Of a stretch of DNA of 64,000 bases, positions 1 to 8,153 are shown piece after piece (the stretch's first letter is position 1; every line of letters begins with the position of its first letter). The DNA comes from Sideroxyarcus sp. GTDB taxonomy: Bacteria > Pseudomonadota > Gammaproteobacteria > Burkholderiales > Gallionellaceae. Both the position numbers and the translations under genes were made by a program. The DNA lies in assembly GCA_030652215.1 (NCBI GenBank), contig JAUSBC010000017.1:1-64000 (forward strand), read 5' to 3'. Below the pieces are notes generated by a model. It had not been told where the DNA came from, searched no databases, and saw nothing but the letters and a program-made list of their open reading frames with translations.

Positions 1-827
1 ATTCTCCAGCGAGCCGTCCACCAGCACTTTGCTGCGCACCACCGCGCACAGTGCAACGTTGAGCAGCAGGCCGGAGAGCACGGCGGAGACCGGCGTCGGG
101 CCCTCGGCATGCGCGTCAGGCAACCAACTGTGCAGCGGCACCAGGCCGACCTTGGTGCCGTAGCCGACCAGCAGGAAGATGAATGCCAGTTTTAACACGG
201 TCGGTTCCAGATCGCCTTTTACTTCATTCAGGTGCGTCCACAGCAGCGCGGTGCCCCCTTGGCCCAAGACGCGCTCGGCGGCAAAATACAGCAGGATGGT
301 GCCGAACAGCGCGAGCGCGATGCCGACGCCGCACAGGATGAAATATTTCCACGCGGCTTCCAGGCTGGCCGGGGTACGGTACAGCGACACCAGCAGCACG
401 GTGGTCAGCGTGGCCGCTTCCATCGCAACCCACACGATGCCCATGTTGGTGGTGGTGAGCGCGACCAGCATGGCGACGGTGAACAACTGGTACATGCTGT
501 AATACAGATGCAGCATACCGGTGGTGAGCTTGCCGTGGTGCTGCTCAATGCGCATGTAGGGCCGCGAGAACAGCGAGGTGGTGAAGGCGACGAAGGCGGT
601 GAGCGCGACCAGGAACACGTTGAACTGGTCGATGAAAAACTGTTCGTTGAACGCGACCTGCGGGCCGGAATCGATCACGCGCACGGTCAGCACCACAGAG
701 GCGGCGAAGGTGAGAAAGCTCATCAGCGAATTGAGTTCGGCCGCCCAGTTGCGCGAACCGAACACGGCCAGCAGCGCCCCGCCCAGCAGCGGGATCAACA
801 GCAGCGCCATGAGTTGCAGGTCAATCA
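1..827 (-). CDS. hyfF: Hydrogenase-4 component F-like membrane subunit (partial)
   Basis: The reading frame opens at ATG 827 and runs off the left edge, so about 275 N-terminal residues are seen. It is not in the ORF track because its end is outside the window. The translation is strongly hydrophobic and holds the antiporter-type signature YGTKVGLVPLHSWLPDAHAE, with the lysine and histidine typical of the NuoL/M/N proton-channel family. The start overlaps the 3' end of hyfE by 7 bases, as in a tightly coupled operon. By family it would be an inner-membrane, proton-translocating subunit of a Hyf/formate-hydrogenlyase-like complex. The catalytic subunits (HyfG, HyfI) would be expected beyond the edge and cannot be judged here. 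Confidence 0.88.
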
Positions 828-1483
828 TCCTTGAGCTTCTCCATATGGGTGATGTCCAGGCTGTCGAAAGTCTCGCGGATCTGCAAGAAGAACACACCGA
901 AGAGGAAGGTGGCGACCAGCACGTCGAGCGCGATGCCCAGTTCCACCACCAGCGGCATGCCCTGCGTGGCGCTGGTGGCGGCGAAGAACAGGCCGTTTTC
1001 CATGGACAGAAAGGCGACCACCTGCGACACCGCCTTGCGCCTTGTCAGCATCATCAGCAGCGACAGCAGCACGCAGGCCAGCGCGATACCGATCAGTCCG
1101 CGCGTGATGCCCTCGGCCAGTTGCGCAATCGGCGCAGCCAGATTGAAAGAGAAGATCACCAGCGCCAAACCGGCCAGCATGGTGGTCGGAATGTTGATCA
1201 GCGTTTCCACATCCCAGCGCACGTTCAGCTTGCGTATCAGCCGGTGCAGCAGCCAGGGCAGGAGCAGCACCTTGAGCAGCAGCGTGAGACCGGCCGAATA
1301 ATAGAGATGATGCTGTTCCGTGGAATACGCCACGATAAAGGTGCTGAGCGCCAACAGCGCGCCCTGCCAGGCGAACAAGTTGATCAGCGACAGGATGCGG
1401 CGCTGCGCGAGCATGGCGAAGGCAATCAGCAGCAGCAGGGCCGCCAGCAGGTTGATGATTTGCAGGGTGAACGGAATATGCAC
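821..1483 (-). CDS. hyfE: Hydrogenase-4 component E-like membrane subunit
   Basis: This 220-residue protein is almost entirely hydrophobic, with about six or seven predicted membrane segments starting at residues 8-30. Its length and its place between hyfC and hyfF match HyfE, the subunit whose C-terminal part resembles NuoK. It starts one base after the hyfC stop and overlaps hyfF by 7 bases, so translation is probably coupled. The family forms part of the membrane arm linking the hydrogenase-type peripheral arm to ion translocation. Identification rests on hydrophobicity, size and gene order more than on catalytic motifs, because the family has few of these. Confidence 0.85.
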   Translation of the reverse strand: MHIPFTLQIINLLAALLLLIAFAMLAQRRILSLINLFAWQGALLALSTFIVAYSTEQHHLYYSAGLTLLLKVLLLPWLLHRLIRKLNVRWDVETLINIPTTMLAGLALVIFSFNLAAPIAQLAEGITRGLIGIALACVLLSLLMMLTRRKAVSQVVAFLSMENGLFFAATSATQGMPLVVELGIALDVLVATFLFGVFFLQIRETFDSLDITHMEKLKDD

Positions 1484-1484
1484 G

Positions 1485-2447
1485 TTACGCCCCCAGCAGG
1501 AAATGGATGAGCAGACCGAGCACGGCCAGCAGGAAGGCGGTGCCGAGGAATTCGGGCGCGCGGAAAATACGCATCTTGGCCATCACCGTTTCCAGCACGG
1601 CCAGCCCCGCACCCGCCAGCATCAGTTTCAGCAGCAGCAGGAAAATGGCCAAAGGCAGTCCCGCCCAGTTGCCCGCCTCGGCGATGCCGTGCGGCAGGAA
1701 CAGCGCGATGCCGATGGAAATATACGCAAACAATTTCAGGCTGCTGGCCCATTCGATCAGCGCCAGATGGCGCGCCGAATATTCCAGAATCATCGCCTCG
1801 TGGATCATGGTCAGTTCGAGATGGGTCGTCGGATTGTCCACCGGGATGCGCGCATTCTCTGCCAGCAGCACGATCACGAACGACAATCCGGCGAAGGCCA
1901 GGCTCGGATACAGGATGAACTGGTGGTGCGCCAATGTCTCCACGATGCGCGGCAACTGGGTGGACTGGCTGATCATGGAGGCGGTGAACAACACCATCAG
2001 CAGCGCCGGCTCGGCCAGGAAGGACACCAGCATCTCGCGCCTGGCGCCCATTGATCCGAACGCGGTGCCGATGTCCATTGCGGCCAGCGAAATGAACACG
2101 CGCGCCAGCGCGAACACGCCTACCAGCGCGATCACGTCGGCGGCCTGCGAGAACGGCAAGTCCAGCGCAATGATGGGAATGATCGCGGCCGCCAGCCACA
2201 TGCAGCCGAACACGATGTAGGGCGTGACGCGAAACAGCCACGAGGCGTTGTGCGCCAGCACCGCATCCTTGTGGAACAGTTTGCGCAGCACGCGGTACGG
2301 CTGCAGCACGCCCGCGCCGCTTCGGTTCTGCAGCCAGGCCTGGCACTGGTTGACCCATCCGGTCAGCAACGGCGCAAGCAATACCACCAGCAGCAGTTGC
2401 GCGAGCTGGAACAGGATGGCGAAAAGCAGGCTGTAGTTTTCCATCAT
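1485..2447 (-). CDS. hyfC: Hydrogenase-4 component C / NuoH-like membrane subunit
   Basis: The ORF track extends this frame to 365 residues, but the N-terminal 45 of these lie inside hyfB and look like out-of-frame translation. The likely start is MMENYSLLFAI, whose ATG overlaps the hyfB stop in an ATGATG arrangement, giving about 320 residues. The protein is multi-pass and carries NuoH/HycD-type stretches such as ARIPVDNPTTHLELTMIHEA; this acidic cytoplasmic loop contacts the peripheral arm in complex I relatives. The product would anchor the hydrogenase-type module to the membrane. Start choice between the two adjacent ATG codons (2447 or 2444) is unresolved. Confidence 0.9.
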   Translation of the reverse strand: MMENYSLLFAILFQLAQLLLVVLLAPLLTGWVNQCQAWLQNRSGAGVLQPYRVLRKLFHKDAVLAHNASWLFRVTPYIVFGCMWLAAAIIPIIALDLPFSQAADVIALVGVFALARVFISLAAMDIGTAFGSMGARREMLVSFLAEPALLMVLFTASMISQSTQLPRIVETLAHHQFILYPSLAFAGLSFVIVLLAENARIPVDNPTTHLELTMIHEAMILEYSARHLALIEWASSLKLFAYISIGIALFLPHGIAEAGNWAGLPLAIFLLLLKLMLAGAGLAVLETVMAKMRIFRAPEFLGTAFLLAVLGLLIHFLLGA

Positions 2448-4453
2448 ACGAACACCAACAAAACGATCAGCGTGACGAACGTGTAAGTCAGATACAAATG
2501 GATGCGCCCGTGCTGCAGCAACCCGGCCCACGACGAGAATTTTTCGGTAAGGTGCTTGATCGGCAGGTACAGGATATGCCACAGCCGGTCATCGGTTTGC
2601 CCGTGATAGCGCGGATGCGTGTCGAACGGACTCGGCACATCCCTTTCGATCTTGAAGAACGGTTCGAAGATGCGCCGTATCGGCTGTCCGAAACCCTCGG
2701 CAGTATCCTGCATGCGCGCGGTCTGCGCCGGGAGTCCGCAATCCCAGACCGCGCTGCGCCGCAACCGACCGTGGTACAAACGCCGCACCAGCACACTGAC
2801 GAGCAGCATCACACCGAGCACCGCCAACAGGAAATACAACGGGCTGTAGCTGGCGCGCTCGGTATCCACGGGCGCCAGAAATATCCAGCCGGCCGCCGCA
2901 TTACCCAGCCCGGAACCGATCAGCATGTGCGAAACGAGGTCGATCTGCTGTACCACGTACACGGGCGCCAGGCCCAGCACAACGCAGACCAGCGCCAGCC
3001 AGATCATGCCGCTGCGTTCCCAGTTGCCCGCGTCGTGCGCGTGTTCCAGCACTTTCTCGCGCGGTTGGCCCAGAAAAATCACGCCATAAAATTTAACCAT
3101 CACATACGCAGCCAGCGCCGCCGCCAGCGCGATCACCGCAGCCGCCACCGGCACCAGCATGTTGATGTAACTGTTGGGTAATCCCGGCGACAGCAGGAAA
3201 GCCTGCAGCAGCAGCCATTCCGAGACGAAACCGTTGAGCGGCGGCAAGCCGGAGATGGCCAGCACACCGACCAGCATCAGCCCCGCCGCCCACGGCATGC
3301 GATGAATCAAGCCGCCCAGGCGCCCCCTGTTGCGCTCGCCGGTGGAGTGCAGGATGGCGCCCGTGCCGACGAACAGCAGGCTCTTGAACATGGCGTGGTT
3401 CAGGCTGTGATACAGCGTCGCGATCAGGGCGAGCGCCGCGAGCGCGTCCTTGCCGTAGACGTGGAAAATAATGGTCAGGCCGATGCCCACCAGCAGCAGC
3501 CCGATGTTCTCGATGGAGGAATAGGCGAGCAGGCGCTTCATGTCGCCCTGCACGGCGGCGAACATCACGCCGAAGATCGCAGTGATCAGGCCCAACGCCA
3601 GCACCAGCACGCCCCACCACCAGAGTTGCGTGTCCAGCAAATCGAACGTCACGCGCAGGATGCCGTAGATCGCGGTCTTGAGCATCACACCGCTCATCAG
3701 CGCGGACACCGGCGAGGGCGCGGCGGGGTGCGCCTCCGGCAGCCACACATGCATGGGCAGCACGCCGGCCTTGGCGCCAAAACCGAACAGGGCCAGCAGG
3801 AATGCCGCCGAGGACCAGAACTCGGTCAGGTGCGCGGACCGCATCGCGTCGAAGGTGTAGGCGGCAATGCCGTTGCCGCCCTGCATCACGCCGAAACTCA
3901 ACAGAATTGAAATCGCTCCCACATGCGCAATCAGCAAGTAGAGATAGCCCGCCTTGCGGATGTCGGGAATGGCGTGGTCGGTGGTGACCAGGAAGTAGGA
4001 AGCCAATGCCATGGTCTCCCACGCCACCATGAACATGTAGGCATCGTCCGCCAGCAGCACCAGGGTCATGCCGACGAGGAACAGGTGATACTCCAGACAT
4101 AACAGACCCAGCGTGCCGCCCGCCATGCTCTTGAAATAACCCGCGCTGAACAGGGATACTCCGAGCGATGCGCCACCCAGCAGGATCAGAAAGAATGCGG
4201 AAAGCGGATCGAGACGCAGGTGAAACGGAAGATCGGGCAAGCCCAGCGGCAGCACCATGACGTTGGGTGCGGCTGCCAGCGCCCACAAGCCCGTGGCTGC
4301 CAGCAGCAGGGACGCGAGGGCACTTAGCGGAAAGAGAATACTGTTGATCAGGTGCGGCGCGCGTTGCAGCGCTAACCCTGCCACACCGAGCACGATCCAG
4401 AACTGGACTAGCCAGCCAACAACATCCAGCGGCAACACACTATTGAAGTCCAT
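2444..4453 (-). CDS. hyfB: Hydrogenase-4 component B / NuoL-like antiporter subunit
   Basis: This 669-residue protein has about 14-16 membrane segments and the antiporter-family core: the acid in AWETMALASYFLV, the lysine region FGAKAGVLPMHVWLPEAHPAAPSPVSALMSG (in part), and a histidine-containing helix ATLYHSLNHAMFKSLLF. Length and motif order match HyfB/HycC. It is the first gene of the hyfB-C-E-F run and has a sigma70-like promoter just upstream. By family it is the largest proton-channel subunit of a group 4 hydrogenase or related complex. Whether the complex really reacts with hydrogen depends on subunits outside the window. Confidence 0.92.
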   Translation of the reverse strand: MDFNSVLPLDVVGWLVQFWIVLGVAGLALQRAPHLINSILFPLSALASLLLAATGLWALAAAPNVMVLPLGLPDLPFHLRLDPLSAFFLILLGGASLGVSLFSAGYFKSMAGGTLGLLCLEYHLFLVGMTLVLLADDAYMFMVAWETMALASYFLVTTDHAIPDIRKAGYLYLLIAHVGAISILLSFGVMQGGNGIAAYTFDAMRSAHLTEFWSSAAFLLALFGFGAKAGVLPMHVWLPEAHPAAPSPVSALMSGVMLKTAIYGILRVTFDLLDTQLWWWGVLVLALGLITAIFGVMFAAVQGDMKRLLAYSSIENIGLLLVGIGLTIIFHVYGKDALAALALIATLYHSLNHAMFKSLLFVGTGAILHSTGERNRGRLGGLIHRMPWAAGLMLVGVLAISGLPPLNGFVSEWLLLQAFLLSPGLPNSYINMLVPVAAAVIALAAALAAYVMVKFYGVIFLGQPREKVLEHAHDAGNWERSGMIWLALVCVVLGLAPVYVVQQIDLVSHMLIGSGLGNAAAGWIFLAPVDTERASYSPLYFLLAVLGVMLLVSVLVRRLYHGRLRRSAVWDCGLPAQTARMQDTAEGFGQPIRRIFEPFFKIERDVPSPFDTHPRYHGQTDDRLWHILYLPIKHLTEKFSSWAGLLQHGRIHLYLTYTFVTLIVLLVFV

Positions 4454-4501
4454 CTGGCGTTTCTTGTATCCCTCGGTTGAATGCGCTGCGACAGTGGGCC
4501 G

Positions 4502-4531
4502 ATTCTACTCCGCCAGTCGTGGGCTATTCAA
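4502..4531 (-). promoter_or_regulatory. Sigma70-like promoter for hyfBCEF
   Basis: On the minus strand there is TTGAAT, an 18-base spacer and TAGAAT, ending about 48 bases before the hyfB ATG. It lies in the only gap between the transglutaminase-like gene and hyfB, so it would give the hyf genes their own start. This is a sequence-pattern call only; no start site is known. Confidence 0.5.
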
Positions 4532-4574
4532 GAAAGGAACCCGATATTGCGGCCCATGCAGGCGGGCAGCATGT

Positions 4575-6098
4575 TCAGTGCAGTATCTCGACCACGCGGC
4601 TGGGCTTCAGGTTCGCATAGGAAGGCATCGCCATGCCGACCGTCGCACCGATGTAGGTCGGGTCCGCGACGACGTAACGCTGCCCCTGAAAGTCCACCGT
4701 GGCAAACTCCGCTTTCACCCGTTTGAGCGTCACGGCTGTGGTCATGTGCCCGGGATAGAGCAGGCCGACCGCCTTGATGCCAAGCAGTTCATGCGCCAGC
4801 CACGCGAACAGCACCGAGCGGTCTTCGCAGTCGTTATAGGGAAAGAACAGGGATTCTTCGACGAAGAAATATTTTTCGTAGCCGAACTGGTCCGCGTCGG
4901 TCTTGTAGGCGAACGCTTTTTGCACAAAGGCGAGCAGGAAATTCACCGCCTCTTCCTCGTCCATTTTCGCGGTATGTTTCTTCAGGTCGGCCAGCAGGTT
5001 GCCGCGTATCAGCGCGCTGCCGTCGGTATCAAAATACAGTTCGAATTCCGATTGCGGAAACGAGCCCATGTATTCCACCAGCCTGCGGTCGTAAGGCACG
5101 TTCAATGCAATCGCCTCGCCCCGGTAATCGAAACTCAGGGCGCGCTGCGCCGGCACAGTGCGCGTGAAGCCGGTCGCGGCGGACTGGATGTCGAGCGGTT
5201 TCAGCTTGTTCGGATAACTGGCTTCATAGGTATAGAAACTGCGTATGCTCTTGCCGCGATCCTCATCCAGCACCGCGTAGTAAGTCTGGCTCCCGACCGC
5301 CGTGAACTTGGTTGAATACACCTGCTGCTTGACGGCCACGAACAGATGCACGTCCGCGCCCGAATAGCCGAGTCTAACGTCGTAACCTGATTTTACGAGG
5401 AAGTACCACAACAGCAGGTTCTGCTCCGCCCTGCGTTCCGGCTGCAGCGCCTGCACGACACTGCGCCACAGCGTCACATGTCCCCAGTCGTCCAGTTTCA
5501 GCGTGCGTCGCGCTTCGTTGACCGCCTGTATCGTCGGTTCATAACGGCTACCACTCATCGTCGCCCAGAATGCGCTCATTGCCTCGGGCTTGGCCGCGCC
5601 GGACAGGCGGTACGTTTTCCACAGCGGATCGTAGACGAAGCGCACCGGGTTGCCGTAAAAAGCCAGTTCGACCGTGTTCGCGGCCACCGGCAGCGGTTTC
5701 GGTTGCGGGGGCGGCGGCGTCAATACAGGTTGAACGATGGGAGCGACCGGCGCAGGGGCTGGAGGTGCGACAGGCGGCGCGACGGGCTGCGGAGGTTTTG
5801 TGATTGGCCGTGCCGGCGCGGCGGGCGCCACCACCGGCACTTGCCGGGGCTTGGGTTCCTTGATGCGGACCTTGCCCTGAAAAGTCTCGAATTCGCGCCA
5901 CTGGCTTTTCAGGTATTCCGCAAACTCGCCATCCTGCTGTTCCTTGTATGCCTGGAATTCGGCTTTTTGCTGCTGCACTTCCTGCTGCTGCCGCTCCCGG
6001 AAGGATTTGAAATCATCTGCGGCGGCGCACGGCCCGCCCGGCAGAACGGCGCAAACCGACACAACCGCGAGCAACACGGGCACAGAACGCAGCCTCAT
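4575..6098 (-). CDS. Periplasmic transglutaminase-like protein with hendecad helix
   Basis: About 507 residues from ATG 6098 (MRLRSVPVLL), which starts a clean signal peptide ending near CAAADD; the track uses a GTG at 6116. After the signal peptide come charged 11-residue repeats (EFQAYKEQQDG, EFAEYLKSQWR, EFETFQGKVRI), then a proline/alanine-rich linker of about 60 residues, then a large C-terminal region with a transglutaminase/cysteine-protease-like core. The core shows Cys in YNDCEDRSVL, His in YPGHMTT and Asp in VADPTY, in the order expected for the triad. The substrate is unknown. It is the last gene of the exported-protein run, and its repeat segment matches one in the FecR-domain gene. 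Confidence 0.75.
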   Translation of the reverse strand: MRLRSVPVLLAVVSVCAVLPGGPCAAADDFKSFRERQQQEVQQQKAEFQAYKEQQDGEFAEYLKSQWREFETFQGKVRIKEPKPRQVPVVAPAAPARPITKPPQPVAPPVAPPAPAPVAPIVQPVLTPPPPQPKPLPVAANTVELAFYGNPVRFVYDPLWKTYRLSGAAKPEAMSAFWATMSGSRYEPTIQAVNEARRTLKLDDWGHVTLWRSVVQALQPERRAEQNLLLWYFLVKSGYDVRLGYSGADVHLFVAVKQQVYSTKFTAVGSQTYYAVLDEDRGKSIRSFYTYEASYPNKLKPLDIQSAATGFTRTVPAQRALSFDYRGEAIALNVPYDRRLVEYMGSFPQSEFELYFDTDGSALIRGNLLADLKKHTAKMDEEEAVNFLLAFVQKAFAYKTDADQFGYEKYFFVEESLFFPYNDCEDRSVLFAWLAHELLGIKAVGLLYPGHMTTAVTLKRVKAEFATVDFQGQRYVVADPTYIGATVGMAMPSYANLKPSRVVEILH

Positions 6099-6140
6099 TC
6101 CGGACGGGTGGCTCACGGATTATTCGGGCAGGGTCGCGCT

Positions 6141-6308
6141 TTACTTCTTCTCGGCTTCGGACTTCTGCTTTGCCACATCGGCAGCCATTTCTTCCTGGCT
6201 TTTTTTCGCGCGGTATTGCTGCCAATCGTCCTTGTCCTTGGCACTGGTGCAACCCGAAGCGGCAAACACGATTCCGGCAGACAACAACACTAGCAAAAAT
6301 TTATTCAT
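6141..6308 (-). CDS. Small lipoprotein, 55 residues
   Basis: This gene is absent from the ORF track because of its length. ATG 6308 is preceded by a strong Shine-Dalgarno (GGAGGTCATC then ATG). The product starts with a lipoprotein signal, MNKFLLVLLSAG, and a lipobox ending ASGC, so the mature protein is only about 36 residues. Its mature part, WQQYRAKKSQEEMAADVAKQ, closely matches the C-terminus of the neighbouring LPP20-type lipoprotein (WQQFRAQKGQDELAADIAKQ). It lies 42 bases upstream of the transglutaminase-like start and 92 bases downstream of the LPP20-type stop, in the same direction. The function is unknown; the shared tail suggests a common partner or an origin by partial duplication. 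Confidence 0.8.
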   Translation of the reverse strand: MNKFLLVLLSAGIVFAASGCTSAKDKDDWQQYRAKKSQEEMAADVAKQKSEAEKK

Positions 6309-6400
6309 GATGACCTCCAGTCGATATCAAAACAATTCTGAAAACATCCCGGTGCCGTGCGAACGCGCCGCCACGGCCCGGCTGCCGCATGTTTGCGCGA

Positions 6401-7036
6401 TCAGTTCTTGGGCTTGTCTGCCTCGGGGGAAGCCGCCACCGGCTCGACTTTCTGTTTGGCTATATCAGCCGCCAGTTCGTCCTGTCCCTTTTGTGCGCGG
6501 AATTGCTGCCAAGCAGCCTTGTCGTTGTTCTGGCTGGTTTTGATCGCCGCTTCGGTGATCTGTTGCGCGCTGGCCGCATCGAGTCCGACGAGGACATACA
6601 GCGTTCCATCCGGGCCGGTCACGCTTTTCAGCAACCGGGTTCCGACCAGCGTTTCATTGGTAATCTGTTTGGTCACCGAGCTGTTGACCTGATCGACCGT
6701 GGCCTGATCCGCCGCGCCAGTCGTTTCGGCATACTGCTTGATCATGTTGGTCACCTGGATGCGCATCATCTGGGCCAGTTGTACGCGCCCATCGGCTGCG
6801 GCCATCTGTTTTACGAAGGCGATACCCGCCTGTGATTTCGGTGCCGAGCCCACTGCCGTCACGGCTACACCGTCAACCGGCTCGTCGCAAACCCAACCCG
6901 GCGCCGCTTCCCTCGAATTCGGGAACATGCAGGATGGTACTGCGGCTACCGGCTCCACCTTGGCGGGAGCGCTCGCGCAGCCTGACAGGCCTATCAAAGC
7001 AACCGCAGAAAACGTGACGAAAAGTATGTTGCGCAT
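6401..7036 (-). CDS. LPP20-type outer-membrane lipoprotein
   Basis: The start is taken at ATG 7036 (MRNILFVTFS), which has AAGGAGA nine bases upstream, rather than the longer track start at 7093. The product is about 211 residues with a lipoprotein signal and lipobox LSGCAS. The body (GSAPKSQAGIAFVKQMAAADGRVQLAQMM, in part) has the alanine-rich helix followed by a beta region typical of LPP20 family lipoproteins. The C-terminal tail ends with the WQQFRAQKGQ motif shared with the small lipoprotein next door. It belongs to the exported-protein run. The family is named after a Helicobacter lipoprotein and has no firm biochemical role. Confidence 0.75.
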   Translation of the reverse strand: MRNILFVTFSAVALIGLSGCASAPAKVEPVAAVPSCMFPNSREAAPGWVCDEPVDGVAVTAVGSAPKSQAGIAFVKQMAAADGRVQLAQMMRIQVTNMIKQYAETTGAADQATVDQVNSSVTKQITNETLVGTRLLKSVTGPDGTLYVLVGLDAASAQQITEAAIKTSQNNDKAAWQQFRAQKGQDELAADIAKQKVEPVAASPEADKPKN

Positions 7037-7158
7037 GAAATATCTCCTTAGTTTAATAAACACCCACAAATACTGGCACGGCATTCGCGCCATCGAACCC
7101 TCAATCCATCAATCGGCAATCATGTCTTGCTGAAACTGCGCTGCCGCAAAGCACGCAA

Positions 7159-7929
7159 TCAGTCGTGCACTTCCTTGAGCCACTCCGCCGCATAGTTCTC
7201 CAGGCTTTCCATGTCCTTGCCGGACTCGTCGCTCAACGCGCGCTCGGTCACCACATTCCCGTCGAACGTTGCCATCCTGTCGGCACCCAGCGCGAATTCG
7301 CGCTTGAATTCGATGAACTCGCGTTGCGTTTTAGCCTTGTACTCGGAGAAGTTGCGCTTCTCTTCGGCGATGGCATCGCTCGCTTCTTTTTTGAATGCCT
7401 CGAATTCGTCTTCCTGCGTTTGCCGGTGTATCTCGTACGCCTCGCCCGGACTCGTGACGCTCACCAGACCCTTGCGCATCCCGATCTCCTTGCGCTCCGG
7501 CAAGTCGGCAACCAGGAAGCGGGTGCCGCGCACGCCTATGGTCGCCGTGGCGGTCTTGACGCCCACGGGGCGTTGCGAACCCTGTATCGCATTCAGCGCG
7601 TAATAAATCATCCCCGTTACATGGCGAAATATACCCGCGTAATCGCCGGACTTGTCGACTTCGATCTTGCTGTTCTTCTCGACCACGATATATCCAACAT
7701 CGCCGACCTTGACCACGGCCCGGCCATTCGGCCCGGTGACCAGATAGTGGCGCGCGGGAAGTACGCTCTTGGTGAAAACCTTGCGCGACGGCTGGTCCTG
7801 CTGTGTGATCGCAACATCGCCCTCGGCTCTGACGACCTCTATCGCTTCGCCGGCCAAACACCCGCCGGCGGCCAGGCTGCCGAACAGGCCCGCCGCAAGT
7901 ACCAAAATCGAACTGTGGATACGCATCAT
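7159..7929 (-). CDS. FecR-domain periplasmic protein with hendecad tail
   Basis: This 256-residue protein has a signal peptide (MMRIHSSILVLAAGLFGSLAAG) followed by a FecR-type domain at about residues 30-150, seen in phrases such as TGPNGRAVVKVGD and ATATIGVRGTRFLV. No N-terminal membrane anti-sigma region is present, so it is more like the surface/polysaccharide-associated FecR proteins than the classical iron regulator. Residues about 170-215 form charged repeats (EFEAFKKEASD, NFSEYKAKTQR, EFIEFKREFAL) with the same 11-7-11-11 spacing as the transglutaminase-like protein. The GGAGG sits one base before the first ATG and four before the second (7926), so either may be used. The start region is duplicated upstream. 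Confidence 0.75.
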   Translation of the reverse strand: MMRIHSSILVLAAGLFGSLAAGGCLAGEAIEVVRAEGDVAITQQDQPSRKVFTKSVLPARHYLVTGPNGRAVVKVGDVGYIVVEKNSKIEVDKSGDYAGIFRHVTGMIYYALNAIQGSQRPVGVKTATATIGVRGTRFLVADLPERKEIGMRKGLVSVTSPGEAYEIHRQTQEDEFEAFKKEASDAIAEEKRNFSEYKAKTQREFIEFKREFALGADRMATFDGNVVTERALSDESGKDMESLENYAAEWLKEVHD

Positions 7930-8023
7930 GCCTCCGTGTCTATCTCGTCAACATCCGCCACCAGTATTGCAATTCATAAATAACGAATCATGTTGTTTGG
8001 TGCTAACTGCTGTCATGCATTCA

Positions 8024-8101
8024 TGTAGATTGGGCAAAGCGCAGCGTGCCCAACAGGCATCGTTGTCAATGTTGGGCACGCTGCGCTTTGCCCAACCTAC
8101 A
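8024..8101. repeat. Long palindromic intergenic element
   Basis: Two arms of 31 bases (8024-8054 and 8071-8101) are complementary with one mismatch around a 16-base loop. The core reads TTGGGCAAAGCGCAGCG. A half copy of the same family is at 40084-40113. The element lies in the gap between the 516-residue LPP20-like gene and the FecR gene and could act as a transcript-end hairpin or attenuator. Confidence 0.85.
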
Positions 8102-8108
8102 CATCTGC

Positions 8109-8132
8109 TGGATACGCATCATGCCTCCGTGT
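8109..8132 (-). repeat. 24-bp copy of the FecR-gene ribosome site and start
   Basis: These 24 bases are identical to 7916-7939, which holds the Shine-Dalgarno and first codons of the FecR-domain gene. The second copy is followed by only a short open frame (MMRIQQMCRLGKA...) that runs into the palindromic element. It may be the stump of a duplicated gene start. Confidence 0.75.
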
Positions 8133-8153
8133 ATGTCTTGTCTCCGGCCGCCG

